This document shows positions 49,845 through 58,999 of a stretch of 64,000 bases of DNA, piece by piece. Position 1 is the first letter of the stretch. Every line of letters starts with the position of its first letter. Source of the stretch: CAIQPS01 sp963721365. Lineage in GTDB: Bacteria > Actinomycetota > Thermoleophilia > RBG-16-64-13. Below the pieces are notes generated by a model. That model ran no database searches. It saw nothing but the letters and a program-made list of their open reading frames with translations, and had not been told where the DNA came from. The DNA lies in contig CAVRJE010000025.1 of assembly GCA_963721365.1 (NCBI GenBank), positions 26,924-90,923 of the forward strand. Direction: 5' to 3'. The translations under genes and the position numbers were made by a program.

Positions 49845-51360
49845 ATGATGAGGCCCACCGTCTACACCAGCCGCCCCCGGGACAGCTACCCGGCCCGCCT
49901 GTTGAGGGCGCTCTATTCGGCCATCATCCCGGGCGTCGGCCAGCTCGTCGCGGGGGTCCGGCGCCGCGGTTTCGTTCTACTCGCCATATTCCTCCTCGTC
50001 TCCCTGGTGGGCGTCATCATCCTCACCCGAGGCGTCGACGCCATTCTCGCCTGGGTGGTCCAGCCCAAGGTCCTTCTGGCTCTTCTGTGGGTCAACATCA
50101 TCATCATGCTGGTGCGGATGTTCGCGGTCATCGACGCCTGGATGACCGCCAAGGTGGGTACTCTGAAGCCCGTCCGTCCTTCGGGCCCCGGCATTCTGAT
50201 GACCGGGGTGGGACTGGCTCTTATCCTCGTGTTCACCGTCGCTCCACACGCCGTGGCCGGCTACTACACCATCGTCTCCCACAATCTCCTCACCACGGTC
50301 TTCGCGGGCGAGCGATGGCAACGGCACAAAGCCTTCGACCACGACCACCCATCGCTCGACCAACACCTCCGGCGGGCTCTCCCGGTTCCGAGACCACAGA
50401 GACCAGCGAGAGCACGACCACCACCCTCCCTCTCGACTGGGGCAGCGACGGCCGCATGACGATACTGCTCATAGGCACCGACGCCGGCTATCGGGCGCAC
50501 AGGGGCGCGGGCCGACTCCATGAACGTGGCGAGCATCGACATGAAGACAGGCAACGTGGCCATCTTCGGCCTCCCGCGGAACACGGGCGACACTCCTCTC
50601 GGCAAGAAGACGGCCGCCGCTCTGGGCATGAAGACGTATCCGGAGATGCTCAACAGTCTGTACACGGCGGCATTGCAGCATCCCGAGATCGCTCCTGACG
50701 GTGGCGATCCCGGCGCGGAGGCCGTCATGGAGACGGCCAGCCTCATCCTGGGCATGCCCATCGACTACTACGCGGTCGTGAACATGATGGGCCTGGTCGA
50801 CATGGTCGACGCCCTGGGAGGGATCGACGTCAATCTCAAGACGGCCCTCCACATCACCTACGCCCCGCTCAACGAGGGGGAACCGAAGAAGTCCTACATC
50901 TTCAACGTGGGAGTCAACCACCTCGACGGGCTCGAAGCCCTGGCCTACGCCCGCGACCGCTCGGACAGCGATGACTACGTGCGCATGGGGCGGCAGCGCT
51001 GCGTGATCATGGCCATGCTCTACCAGAACAGCGTGTCCAAGCTGACGCTGCGATTCCCGAAGATCGCCGGCGCGCTCCAGAAGAGCGTGGAGACGAACCT
51101 GCCTCTCAGCGCTCTGCCCGACCTGATCAAGCTGCGCAGCAAGGTCAAGACCAACGAGATGATCTCCGTGGGCTTCACCCCGCCGGACTGGATCAGCGGC
51201 TACAACGCCAAGCGGTACAACGTGCTCGACTTCGTCAAGGTCAAGGCGGCGGTCAAGACCATCCTCAACGATCCACAAGCCTGGATCGCCGCGCATCCCG
51301 ACCGCGGTCACCGCGGGCGGCGCCTCCGACTGCTGGAAGAATGACCAAGTAGCTGTCTGA
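49845..51360 (+). CDS. LytR-CpsA-Psr (LCP) family protein with N-terminal multi-pass domain
   Basis: About 505 residues. The first 150 residues hold about four transmembrane helices, beginning ALYSAIIPGVGQLVAGVRRRG, then LAIFLLVSLVGVIIL and others. A Thr/Ser linker leads to the LCP domain: MTILLIGTDAGYR, RADSMNVASIDMKTG, and the catalytic-site block YARDRSDSDDYVRMGRQR. LCP enzymes transfer undecaprenyl-linked glycopolymers to peptidoglycan. Shifts lie near 50320, 50510 and 51300; the last moves the end to TGA 51358-51360, giving GGASDCWKND. The start is ATG 49845. It stands alone, behind a consensus promoter. Confidence 0.88.
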
Positions 51361-51513
51361 ACGGCGGCCGGCGCTCGCCCGGCTGGCCCGGCCGTTCGCC
51401 CGTCCGCCCCTCTGCCCGCCCGTCCGTCTTGCCCCCGTGATCTCTTCGGCGCGTGCGTTCTCGAGCCATGCGCGGAGCTGTCCGAGTCGGAATCCACAAG
51501 TACCGCACTCGAA

Positions 51514-51547
51514 TTAAGAAAATCAATGCTGTACTTGATTTTCTTAA
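51514..51547. promoter_or_regulatory. Perfect AT-rich inverted repeat (operator candidate)
   Basis: TTAAGAAAATCAA (51514-51526) is exactly complementary to TTGATTTTCTTAA (51535-51547), with an 8-nt spacer. It stands out as an AT-rich island in GC-rich surroundings and overlaps the -35 box of the DUF2089 operon promoter. It is a strong operator candidate. Confidence 0.7.
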
Positions 51548-51562
51548 GTTATGGCGTACAAT
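51535..51562 (+). promoter_or_regulatory. Promoter of the DUF2089-SHOCT operon
   Basis: -35 TTGATT (51535-51540), 16-nt spacer and -10 TACAAT (51557-51562). The -35 is the first part of the right arm of the inverted repeat. The transcript would start near 51569, about 49 nt before the first gene. Confidence 0.6.
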
Positions 51563-51617
51563 AATGGGGTCAGCAAGCGGCTAAAGCACAGGCACGTGCC
51601 GGACGCGGGAGAGCACT

Positions 51618-51978
51618 ATGAGTGAGTGGCAGGAATTGACCGACCTGGTGGGGGACCGGCCGTTCGCGGTGACCGAGGTCCGGCTCACGGACCAGGACGA
51701 TCGGCATACGGGGGGAGTTCGAGCTGCCGCCGCTCGCCGGCCTGCGCTTCGAGGACCAGGTGTTCGTCAGCGAGTTCGTACGCTGCCACGGGTCCATCAA
51801 GTACATGGAGAAGGCCTTCGGCATCAGCTACCCCACCGTCAAGAACAGGCTGAACCGCATCGTGCAGCAACTTCACCTGGTGGAGGTGGAGCAGGTGAGC
51901 GAGAAGGATGAGGTGTTCGACCTGCTCGAGCGCGGGCAGATCACCGTGCAGGAAGCGACCGAAAGGCTGGAGCGATGA
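51618..51978 (+). CDS. DUF2089-like helix-turn-helix regulator
   Basis: About 120 residues. It starts MSEWQELTDLVGDRPF at ATG 51618 behind GGGAGAG. A shift near 51715 leads into EFELPPLAGLRFEDQVFVSEFV and the helix-turn-helix IKYMEKAFGISYPTVKNRLNRI, which is the DUF2089 signature. The usual zinc ribbon of DUF2089 at the front is not seen. The tail LLERGQITVQEATERLE resembles the short oligomerisation (SHOCT-like) motif of the third gene. It probably binds the AT-rich operator upstream and autoregulates. It overlaps the next start by an ATGA junction. Confidence 0.8.
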
Positions 51979-52259
51979 AGATGCCGCCGTACGCCGTGGC
52001 CCTGCGCATCGTCGAGCAGGAGCGGACCAAGTTCAGCATCTGGTTCCCCCTGTTCCTGCTGTGGCCCCTGGCCATCTGTCTTCCTGGCTGCTGACCTTCG
52101 TCGCCACGCTGCCTGGTGGATGCCTTCCGCTTGCTCTCCGGCCAGAGAGGCGCCTACACCCGCCTGCTGGTGGGCGTACTCGGCGTGGTCGGCGAGACCA
52201 GGGGAGTGGAAGTCTTCATTCAGGACCCCGCCCGTACCGTAGCGTTCACGCTGCGCTAG
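51975..52259 (+). CDS. Small membrane protein of the DUF2089 operon
   Basis: About 95 residues: MKMPPYAVALRIVEQERTKFSIWFPLFLLWPL, with one or two hydrophobic segments, then after shifts near 52080 and 52110 a region VDAFRLLSGQRGAYTRLL and the end GVEVFIQDPARTVAFTLR. Boundaries are supported by the ATGA overlap at the start and TAG 52257-52259 followed by AAAGGAG for the next gene. It is probably the effector or partner membrane component of the operon. No family is recognised. Confidence 0.6.
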
Positions 52260-52272
52260 AAAGGAGAACATC

Positions 52273-52698
52273 ATGAGCCAGGAACGTGACCGCATACTCG
52301 ACCTACTGGCCGCCGGCAAGATCACCGCCGAGGAGGCGGGGCGGCTGCTGGATGCCGTGGACTCGGCGGGCGGCGCAGGCCGCGAGCGCGCCCGCCGCCC
52401 CCAAGAGCGTCCCGGCGAACTGCCCAAGTTCATGTACGTCAAGGTCCTCAGCACCAAGGGGGACAACGTGAACGTCAAGATCCCGCTCAGCCTGGTGCGC
52501 GCGGGTCTCAAGCTCACGTCGCTCATCCCGCCGCAGGCCATGGAGCAGATCGACAAGTCGATGGCGGAGAAGGGCATGTCCATCGATCTGAAGAACCTCA
52601 AGCCGGAGGACCTCGAGGACCTCATCGAGTCGCTCCGGGAGATGGAGATCAGCGTCGACGCCGCCAACGGGGATAATGTGCGCGTGTACGCTGCGTAG
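52273..52698 (+). CDS. SHOCT-like domain protein (YvlB/LiaX N-terminal type)
   Basis: Intact 141-residue protein. The opening RDRILDLLAAGKITAEEAGRLLDAV is the SHOCT-like helical hairpin found at the N-terminus of YvlB and LiaX-type proteins. A basic linker and the conserved MYVKVLSTKGDNVNVKIPLSLV follow, then a C-terminal helical/strand part ending EISVDAANGDNVRVYAA. In Firmicutes, relatives belong to envelope-stress modules. Together with the DUF2089 regulator and the small membrane protein this looks like a compact envelope-stress operon; that role is an inference. Confidence 0.8.
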   Translation: MSQERDRILDLLAAGKITAEEAGRLLDAVDSAGGAGRERARRPQERPGELPKFMYVKVLSTKGDNVNVKIPLSLVRAGLKLTSLIPPQAMEQIDKSMAEKGMSIDLKNLKPEDLEDLIESLREMEISVDAANGDNVRVYAA

Positions 52699-52773
52699 CG
52701 GCCGCCGCGGGCGCGACGGCCATCGCGGCCGTCGGCCAGGCGCAGTGCGCCGTGGCAGCGGAAAGGAGAAGCC

Positions 52774-53499
52774 GTGCAACCCGATGTCTCGCCGATACTC
52801 GAACGGCTGTCGATAACGGAGCCGCTCATCGGCTTCTACGACGCTCCCGACCCGCTCCGTTCGCGCCGCTGGTGCTGCCGCAAGGGACGGCGAGTGCGTG
52901 TTCAAGGTCGCACCACGGCGTGGAGGGAGGGCAAGACCCTTCACTCACCAAGGAGAAGCACGGCTGCGGCGCCATGCACCTGCTCGGGCATGCGCCGAGC
53001 GCTCCCGCGAGGAACTGGTGGAGTTCCTGTGCGACGAGGAGGGGCTCAAGGCCTCGCACGAGCTGATGAACCTCTGGCTCGATTCCGCCCCCCACTACGA
53101 GCCGCGACACGAGCAACGTGCTGATCGGGCCCCTGCGTCCCGATCAGTACGAGTATCTGCGCACCGTGACCTTCTACGTCAACCCCGACCAGCTGTCGGT
53201 GCTCACCGCCGGCGCCATCTACTACAGCCACCCGGATGATCTGGACGCCGCTCGTCGCCCGGTTCGGGTCGGGCTGCATGCAGCTGGCGCCGCTGTTCGA
53301 CGATCTGGAGGCTCCGCAGGCGCTCATCGGGGCCCTGGACCAGGCCGCGCGGGCCGACCTCGACCCGTGCACGCTCGCCTTCACGGTGACCAAGCCGATG
53401 TTCGAACTGCTGTGCCGGTGGGCCGCCGACCCGCGCAGTTCGCTGCACAACCGGTTCCTGGGCACACTGCTGCGGGCGCGGGGAGGGTCGCTGGCCTGA
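52774..53499 (+). CDS. DUF169 family protein (frameshifted)
   Basis: About 240 residues. Start GTG 52774 follows an excellent GAAAGGAG. The order ILERLSITEPLIGFYDAPDP, REELVEFLCDEEGLKASHELM, LIGPLRPDQYEYLRTVTFYVNPDQLSVL and GSGCMQLAPLFDDLEAPQAL matches the DUF169 layout, with its conserved single cysteine near the end. Frame changes occur near 52860, 52935, 53020, 53105 and 53245. DUF169 proteins are found in anaerobes and archaea and have no assigned role. The spacing suggests separate expression from the SHOCT operon, though read-through is possible. Confidence 0.7.
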
Positions 53500-53529
53500 G
53501 CGGCCTGGCCGGCGGCGTCGCCGCACCCG

Positions 53530-54747
53530 CTATCCCAGCGGCGCCAGCGCCTCGTCGATGTCGGCGATGAGGTCGGCGGGGTCTTCCAGACCCACCGAGA
53601 GCCGGAAGACGCCGTCTCCCGCAAACGCCCTGTACGAAGCCTCCTGCTCGGGAGTCAGATGGAACGAGGTGCGCATGAGATCGGCGGTCGGCAGGTAGCA
53701 GACGAGCGAACGGTGGTGCCCCAGCGAGACCGCGTAGTGGATGGTCTGAAGCCGCTCCGAAAGCAGCCGGGCCGCGGCCGGCCCATCGGCCACCTGGAAC
53801 GTCAGCATCCCCGAGAAGTTCTCAAGTTGCCGCTTCGCCAGCTCGTGTTGGGGATGCGAGGGCAGCCCGGGATAGATGACCCGGGTGACCAGGGGATGGC
53901 CCTCGAGGTGCTCGGCCACCGCGAGCGCGCCTTCCTGGTGAGCGGCCATCCGGATCGGCAACGTCGCCGCTCCCCGCAGGATCAACCAGGCGTTGAAGGG
54001 GCTGAGCACACCGCCCACGTGGATGGCGAGCGAACGCAGCTTGACCAATTCCGAGCGTCTGCCTGACACGGCCCCACCGATCGCGTCGCCGTGTCCGCAG
54101 ATGTACTTCGTCAGGGACTGGACGACGAAATCCGCTCCCCGCTCGGCAGGCCGGAGTCCGACGGGCGTCGCGAACGTGGAGTCAACGGCGACCAGCGACC
54201 CTGCGTCGTGGGCCATGGCGATGACGGCATCCACATCGGTGAGGCGCAGCAGGGGATTGGCCGGCGACTCCAGGTACACCAGCCGGGTGTTTGGGCGGAG
54301 GGCTCGGCGCACGTTCTCCGGGTCCGACGTGTCCACCCGGCTCACCTCGATCGCCAGTTGGGGCAGTCTGTCGTTTGCCAACTCGGACGCCGCCGCGTAT
54401 GTCACGTCGCTCATGACGACGTGATCGCCTGCTTTGAGGCAATGGAGGAAGAGAGCAGTGATGGCCGCCATGCCACTTGCAAAGGCCACGCAGTCCTCGG
54501 CTCCCTCCAGCACGGCGAGCTTGTCCTCGAGCTGCGCCACCGTCGGATTGCCCCACCGCGTGTAAACAAAGGGCGTCTCGTCGGTGATCTGGTCCGCCGA
54601 GAAAGAGACCCCGGGATCGATGATGAAGGTGGTCGACATGACGACGTCGGGCGCGGAGGCTCCTGTCACCGGGTTGGGCGGGTGGCCGGCGTGGACGGCG
54701 GCGGTCTTCATACCTACAGCGCGCGAGCGGTTCTCCCTGAGAGCCAT
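53530..54747 (-). CDS. Trans-sulfuration PLP enzyme (cystathionine gamma-synthase / methionine gamma-lyase family)
   Basis: Intact 405-residue enzyme. Substrate and cofactor motifs: AAVHAGHPPNP, VYTRWGNPTVAQLE (62-75), FASGMAAITALF, VYLESPANPLLRLTD, the PLP lysine Lys214 in QSLTKYICGHGD, and HPQHELAKRQL. Many gamma-lyases have YSR at the YTR position and many synthases YTR, but this does not decide the reaction. It makes cystathionine or homocysteine, or degrades methionine or cystathionine. Monocistronic, convergent with DUF169. Confidence 0.92.
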   Translation of the reverse strand: MALRENRSRAVGMKTAAVHAGHPPNPVTGASAPDVVMSTTFIIDPGVSFSADQITDETPFVYTRWGNPTVAQLEDKLAVLEGAEDCVAFASGMAAITALFLHCLKAGDHVVMSDVTYAAASELANDRLPQLAIEVSRVDTSDPENVRRALRPNTRLVYLESPANPLLRLTDVDAVIAMAHDAGSLVAVDSTFATPVGLRPAERGADFVVQSLTKYICGHGDAIGGAVSGRRSELVKLRSLAIHVGGVLSPFNAWLILRGAATLPIRMAAHQEGALAVAEHLEGHPLVTRVIYPGLPSHPQHELAKRQLENFSGMLTFQVADGPAAARLLSERLQTIHYAVSLGHHRSLVCYLPTADLMRTSFHLTPEQEASYRAFAGDGVFRLSVGLEDPADLIADIDEALAPLG

Positions 54748-54874
54748 GAGATATCTCCTCCCTGCCTGGTGCGGCCACCGACTATACCGGGCGAGTGGAG
54801 CGACAGCAACGAGAGGCGGCGGCGCTGCCGCCCGCGGAGAACGCGGGTGGGGGCGCTCTTCCGGGCCGCGGCTC

Positions 54875-54880
54875 TATAAT
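54875..54880 (+). promoter_or_regulatory. Consensus -10 of a leaderless NUDIX transcript
   Basis: A perfect TATAAT ends 7 nt before the ATG at 54888. No Shine-Dalgarno and no clear -35 are present. The spacing predicts a transcript that begins at the start codon. Confidence 0.6.
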
Positions 54881-54887
54881 TCGCGGC

Positions 54888-55504
54888 ATGGACAAGGAAG
54901 AGATACGACGCCGGCTCACAGCCGCGTGCGCTCCGGACACGGACCCAGCCTCAACCGGGGGCGCGGCCGGAGCATCCATCTGGGCGGGGGCGCGCCCCGC
55001 GTCGCGGGGACGCCGCCGGTCCCCGCTGCCGTCCTCATAGCGCTGGTGGCATCCCCACGAGGTCCGGAGATCATCCTGACCGAGCGGACGGCCGAAATGA
55101 GGAACCACCCTGCGCAGATCAGCCTGCCCGGGGGGAGGATCGAGCCGGGCGACAGTAGTCCGGCGGCCGCTGCCCTACGCGAGGCCTGGGAGGAGGTCGG
55201 CCTGCCTCCCGAGACGGTCGATATCCTCGGGTGCCTTCCGCTGCACAGGACGGTCTCGGACTACTGCGTCCATCCGTTCGTGGGCTGGGTGGAGCCGCCC
55301 GTGACCCTCGTCCCCGACGAGCGGGAAGTGGCAGACGTGTTCCTGGTGCCGCTCCAGTTCGTCATCGACCCGCTCAACCACCTGCGCGAGAGTCTCTGGC
55401 GTGACGGGCAGGAGCGCCACTACTACGTCTTGCCCTATCCAGGGCGGCGGATCTGGGGAGCGACCGCCGCTATCCTCGTCAGCTTGGCGCGGGCGCTCAC
55501 GTAG
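54888..55504 (+). CDS. NUDIX hydrolase, CoA pyrophosphatase type
   Basis: About 205 residues. MDKEEIRRRLTAACAP starts the protein, and a shift between 54930 and 54990 joins it to the catalytic domain. The CoAse subfamily signature is present (LTERTAEMRNHPAQISLPGG), with the overlapping NUDIX box GGRIEPGDSSPAAAALREAW continued by EEVGL. Catalytic glutamates lie in REAWEE. The family splits CoA and its derivatives into phosphopantetheine and 3',5'-ADP, in CoA turnover. It has a consensus -10 and appears leaderless. Confidence 0.88.
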
Positions 55505-55505
55505 C

Positions 55506-55543
55506 AGGCTGCTGAAAGGTGACGCTTCGCTCTTAAGCAGCCT
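55506..55543. terminator. Hairpin between NUDIX and wall-hydrolase genes
   Basis: AGGCTGCT (55506-55513) pairs with AGCAGCCT (55536-55543); the 22-nt inside can pair weakly. It lies directly after the NUDIX stop and before the 3' end of the converging gene at 55600. Confidence 0.45.
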
Positions 55544-55599
55544 CCAAGCTCGTGAGCCGGTGAGCTGCGACGAGCGAGCGGCGCCCCGGTTGCTGCCCG

Positions 55600-58500
55600 C
55601 TACTTCAGCGCCCCGACCACGTCGAAGGCATCCACCCCGATGTTGGTGCCGGTGGCCGCGGAACTCTTGGTGCCGGTCCATTCGATCTTGACCGTATGGG
55701 TGCCGGGCACGAGGGTCTTCGTTTCCCAGACCTTCTGCTTCCAGAGTTCCTTGGCAGAATAGAGGTCGACGACCATCGGGGTACCGCCGTCCAACGTGAC
55801 CTTGGCCTTGCCGTAGACGGGGCTCTTCTTGGCTATCCAGGACAGGCTGGAACCGACGAAGGTGACCGTCACGGAGGACCCCGAGGAGTCCGCGAAGCGG
55901 AAGCTGGCGGCCGACGCCGATGCGGATGAGCTGGCAGTCCAGGTGCCGGCGTAGACGAAGTGAGGATCGTTCTGCTCCCACCGAGTCGCCGGGACCGAGG
56001 GTGCCTGGCCGAGCGTCCCCGCGATGTCGAACGCGTCGATGCTGATGTTCGCGCCGATAGCGCTCGCGCTCTTGGTACCGGTCCATTCGATCTTCACCGT
56101 GTGCGCTCCGGCCGCTAGCGTCCCTGTGTCCCAGATCTTCTGCTGCCACTTGGTGTCGGCGCTGTAGAGGTCCACGGTAAGCGGCGTGCCGCCGTCGACG
56201 GTGACCTTGGCCTTGCCGTAGGAGGGGCTCGTCTTGCCGATCCACGCGAGCAAGGTCCCGGTGAACGTCGCGGTCGCCGAGGAGCCGGCGGAATTGGCGT
56301 AGCGGAAGCTGCCGCCGGAGGCCGAGACCGACGAGGAGGCGATCCAACCGCCAGCGAAGGTGAAGTGCGCGTCGTTCTGCTCGTACCGGGTGGTAGCGGG
56401 GCCAGGTGTGGACGGCGCGGGCGGATTCGCCGGGGTCGTGACCAACGTTCCGATCACGTCGATCGCGTCGACGCTGATGTACTTGCCGGCCGCGTTCGCC
56501 GCATCCCACGCGATCTTGACCGTGTGGGCACCCGCAGAGAGTGCCCCTGTGTCCCAGACCTTCTGCTGGTACGCGACGGCCGAAGCCGCGAGATCGATGG
56601 GCACCGCAGTCCCTCCGTCGAGGCTGACTTTCGCCTTGCCCAGAGTAGTGCCCTTGGTGGCGATCCAGGCGAGATAGGTTCCGTTGAACCCAATGGTCAG
56701 CGAGGCTCCGGCGGTGTTGGCCCGCAGGTAGCTGCCGCCGGAAGGCCCGGTCGTGGAGAATGTGGCCCACGTGCCCGCGTACGCGATGTGGGAGTCGGTC
56801 TGCTCATATCGGGCGGCCGTCGATGCCGGCGGCGGCGGCGGAGGAGTGGCCGTCGCCTCGATCAAGTTGCCGATCAGGTCCAGCCCGTCCAGCCCGATGT
56901 TGGTGTCGGTGGCCGAAGCGTTCTTTGTGCCCGTCCACTCAATCTTCACAGTGTGGCTGCCGGCGGCTAGGGTGCCGGTGCTCCACACCTTCTGCTGGTA
57001 GACCGTGCTCGAGCTGTAGAGGTCGACCATGACCGGCGTCTTGTCGTCGAGGGTCACCTTCGCCATGCCGTACACCGGACTCTTCTTGGCTATCAAGCCG
57101 AGGTACGTGCCGGTGAAGCCGATGGTCACCGACGCACCCGAGCTGTTCGCGTAGAGGAAGTCGCCGCCCGAGGCCGAGGTGGTCGTGGACGTGCTCCACG
57201 TGCCGGTGTAGGCGAGGTGCGAGTCGCTCTGTTCGTAGCGGCTGTAGGCGGACACCATGCGCCGTGCGGTCACGTAACTCGACCGGAAGGCGTCTTCTAT
57301 GCACACGAGATCGCCGCTCCGCGGGGCGTTGATCATCATGCCGCCTCCCACGTACATTCCAACATGGCTGATCGGCGTGTAGAAGAAGACCAGGTCTCCC
57401 GGCTGCAGGTCGTCCTTGCTCACGGCAGTGCCGTAGGTGGACATCGAGCGGGAGTAGTGGGGCAGGCTGATGCCGAACTGTCTGTAGACGTACATGCAGA
57501 ACCCGGAGCAATCCAAACCCGTGGTGGGGCTGGAGCCGGCCCACAGATAGGGCACGCCCAGATACTCGACGGCCTTCTGGACGACTTTCTCTCCAGGGGA
57601 TAGCACGCCGTCACCGCCGTACCAGTACAGGTCCTTGGTGTTGGCGGGGCTGGGCCCCCAGAAGTTGAAGACGGTCACTTCCACAGGTCCGTCGCCGTAC
57701 CCGGCGGGGACCGAGGCGATGGTCAGCTGGGTGCTCGAGTCGACCCTCCAATTGGCAGTGGGGACGTCCACCTTGCCCACCCGGACTCTGGTCGCACCAG
57801 TCAGCGTCTTCCCGGTGAGCACGAGCTTGTTCCCGCCGCCGACCGGGCCGCTCTCGGCGCTCAGAGCGGTCACACGCGCGCTGTTGAGGCTCTTCACCTC
57901 CCGGAACACCGGCCAGCCGATACCGACGAAGTCGACCTTCTTCACCTCGGTGCCGTGGTCCTTGATCGCTGCGCTGGTCGCCGCGGGAAGGCCGGTCGAT
58001 TTGGCAAAGAGTAGGACGCCCTTATCTCGAGCCACGAAGGCCGCGGTCGCTTCCCCGTCGGGGTAGTCCTCACCGGAGACCAGCCCGAGGTGGGCGTAGC
58101 TCAGCCCAGCCCTGGGCGACGGCGTAGTCGGCCAGTCTTGCGCAGGCGTCGTAGCGTCCGTCGGGGTCGCTCGTGCTGGTCGCGCCCACGATCCTCTTGC
58201 TGACGGTGAACCCGTCGACTCCAAGATCGAGGTCGGTGCCGACGACGAGCCCGGAGCCGACGCCCAGGTCCGCGATGGCGTCCTTGGCGGATTGCGGGAA
58301 CGGGCCGGCGGCCGGCGTGAGCAGCAGCGGCCAGCCTTGAGCGGCGGCCAGAGCGGAGGCGGCCAGGGCGGCGCCGTAGCTATCGCCGGGAGCGACGATC
58401 ACCTTGGACACCGTTCCCAGTTTGCTCTTAACCGCGCGGGCGACGAGGGCGGCGGTCTCATAGCGGTCGGCGCCTTTCAAGACCACGATAGACGCCGCGT

Positions 58501-58900
58501 CCGTGAGGCCGGGCACCGCGGCCTTGACACTCGAGACGAACGTGGACGGGAGGCCGACGAGGAACACCTTGGCCGGTTTGAGCCGGGTCAGCTCTGAAGC
58601 AACGTCGGCGCCGAGAGCCGACGCGGAGGTCAGCAGCAGCGGGCCGGAGTAGGCATTGGCCAGAACGCCTGCGGCGAGCGAATCGGCGTAGCTGTCGACG
58701 CTCGTGATCACCACGGCCGGAGCGCCGCTGGCGAAGGCTTTGCCCGACAGCGAGATGGCGTTGGCCACGTGACCGCTGTCCGAGTTCACGGGGGTGTTGA
58801 AGGTGGGGGCTGCCAAGCAGATGGCGGAGTTCGCGAACAGCGCCAGCGAGAATACGAGCAGCGCCAGCCCGATATAGATCGTCCTCTTGGTCGGCCGCAT
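55600..58900 (-). CDS. Secreted NlpC/P60 hydrolase with cell-wall-binding repeats and four beta-rich modules
   Basis: About 1,095 residues. A signal peptide (KRTIYIGLALLVFSLALFANSA) is followed by cell-wall-binding 2 (CWB2-type) repeats to about residue 300, with VVITSVDSYADSLAAG, ADRYETAALVARAV and VIVAPGDSYGAALAAS. A TIG-like stretch (VTALSAESGPVGGGNKLVLTG) leads to the NlpC/P60 domain with TGLDCSGFCMYVYRQF (nucleophile Cys) and ISHVGMYVGGGMMINAP (His). Four tandem modules of about 130 residues follow, each starting near RYEQxDxHxxYxGTW and containing AKVxLDGGTP and AGxHTVKIxW. One shift near 58105. It cleaves peptidoglycan stem peptides outside the cell. GGAGG precedes ATG 58900. Confidence 0.9.
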
Positions 58901-58999
58901 GGGATCCTCCAGTGCTCGAACGTCGCCGATAACTTCCATATCGGCCCGAGAGGCTGGTCTCTGAAGCGGGGCATCCCATCGCGCCAGGCGCGTGTCCGG

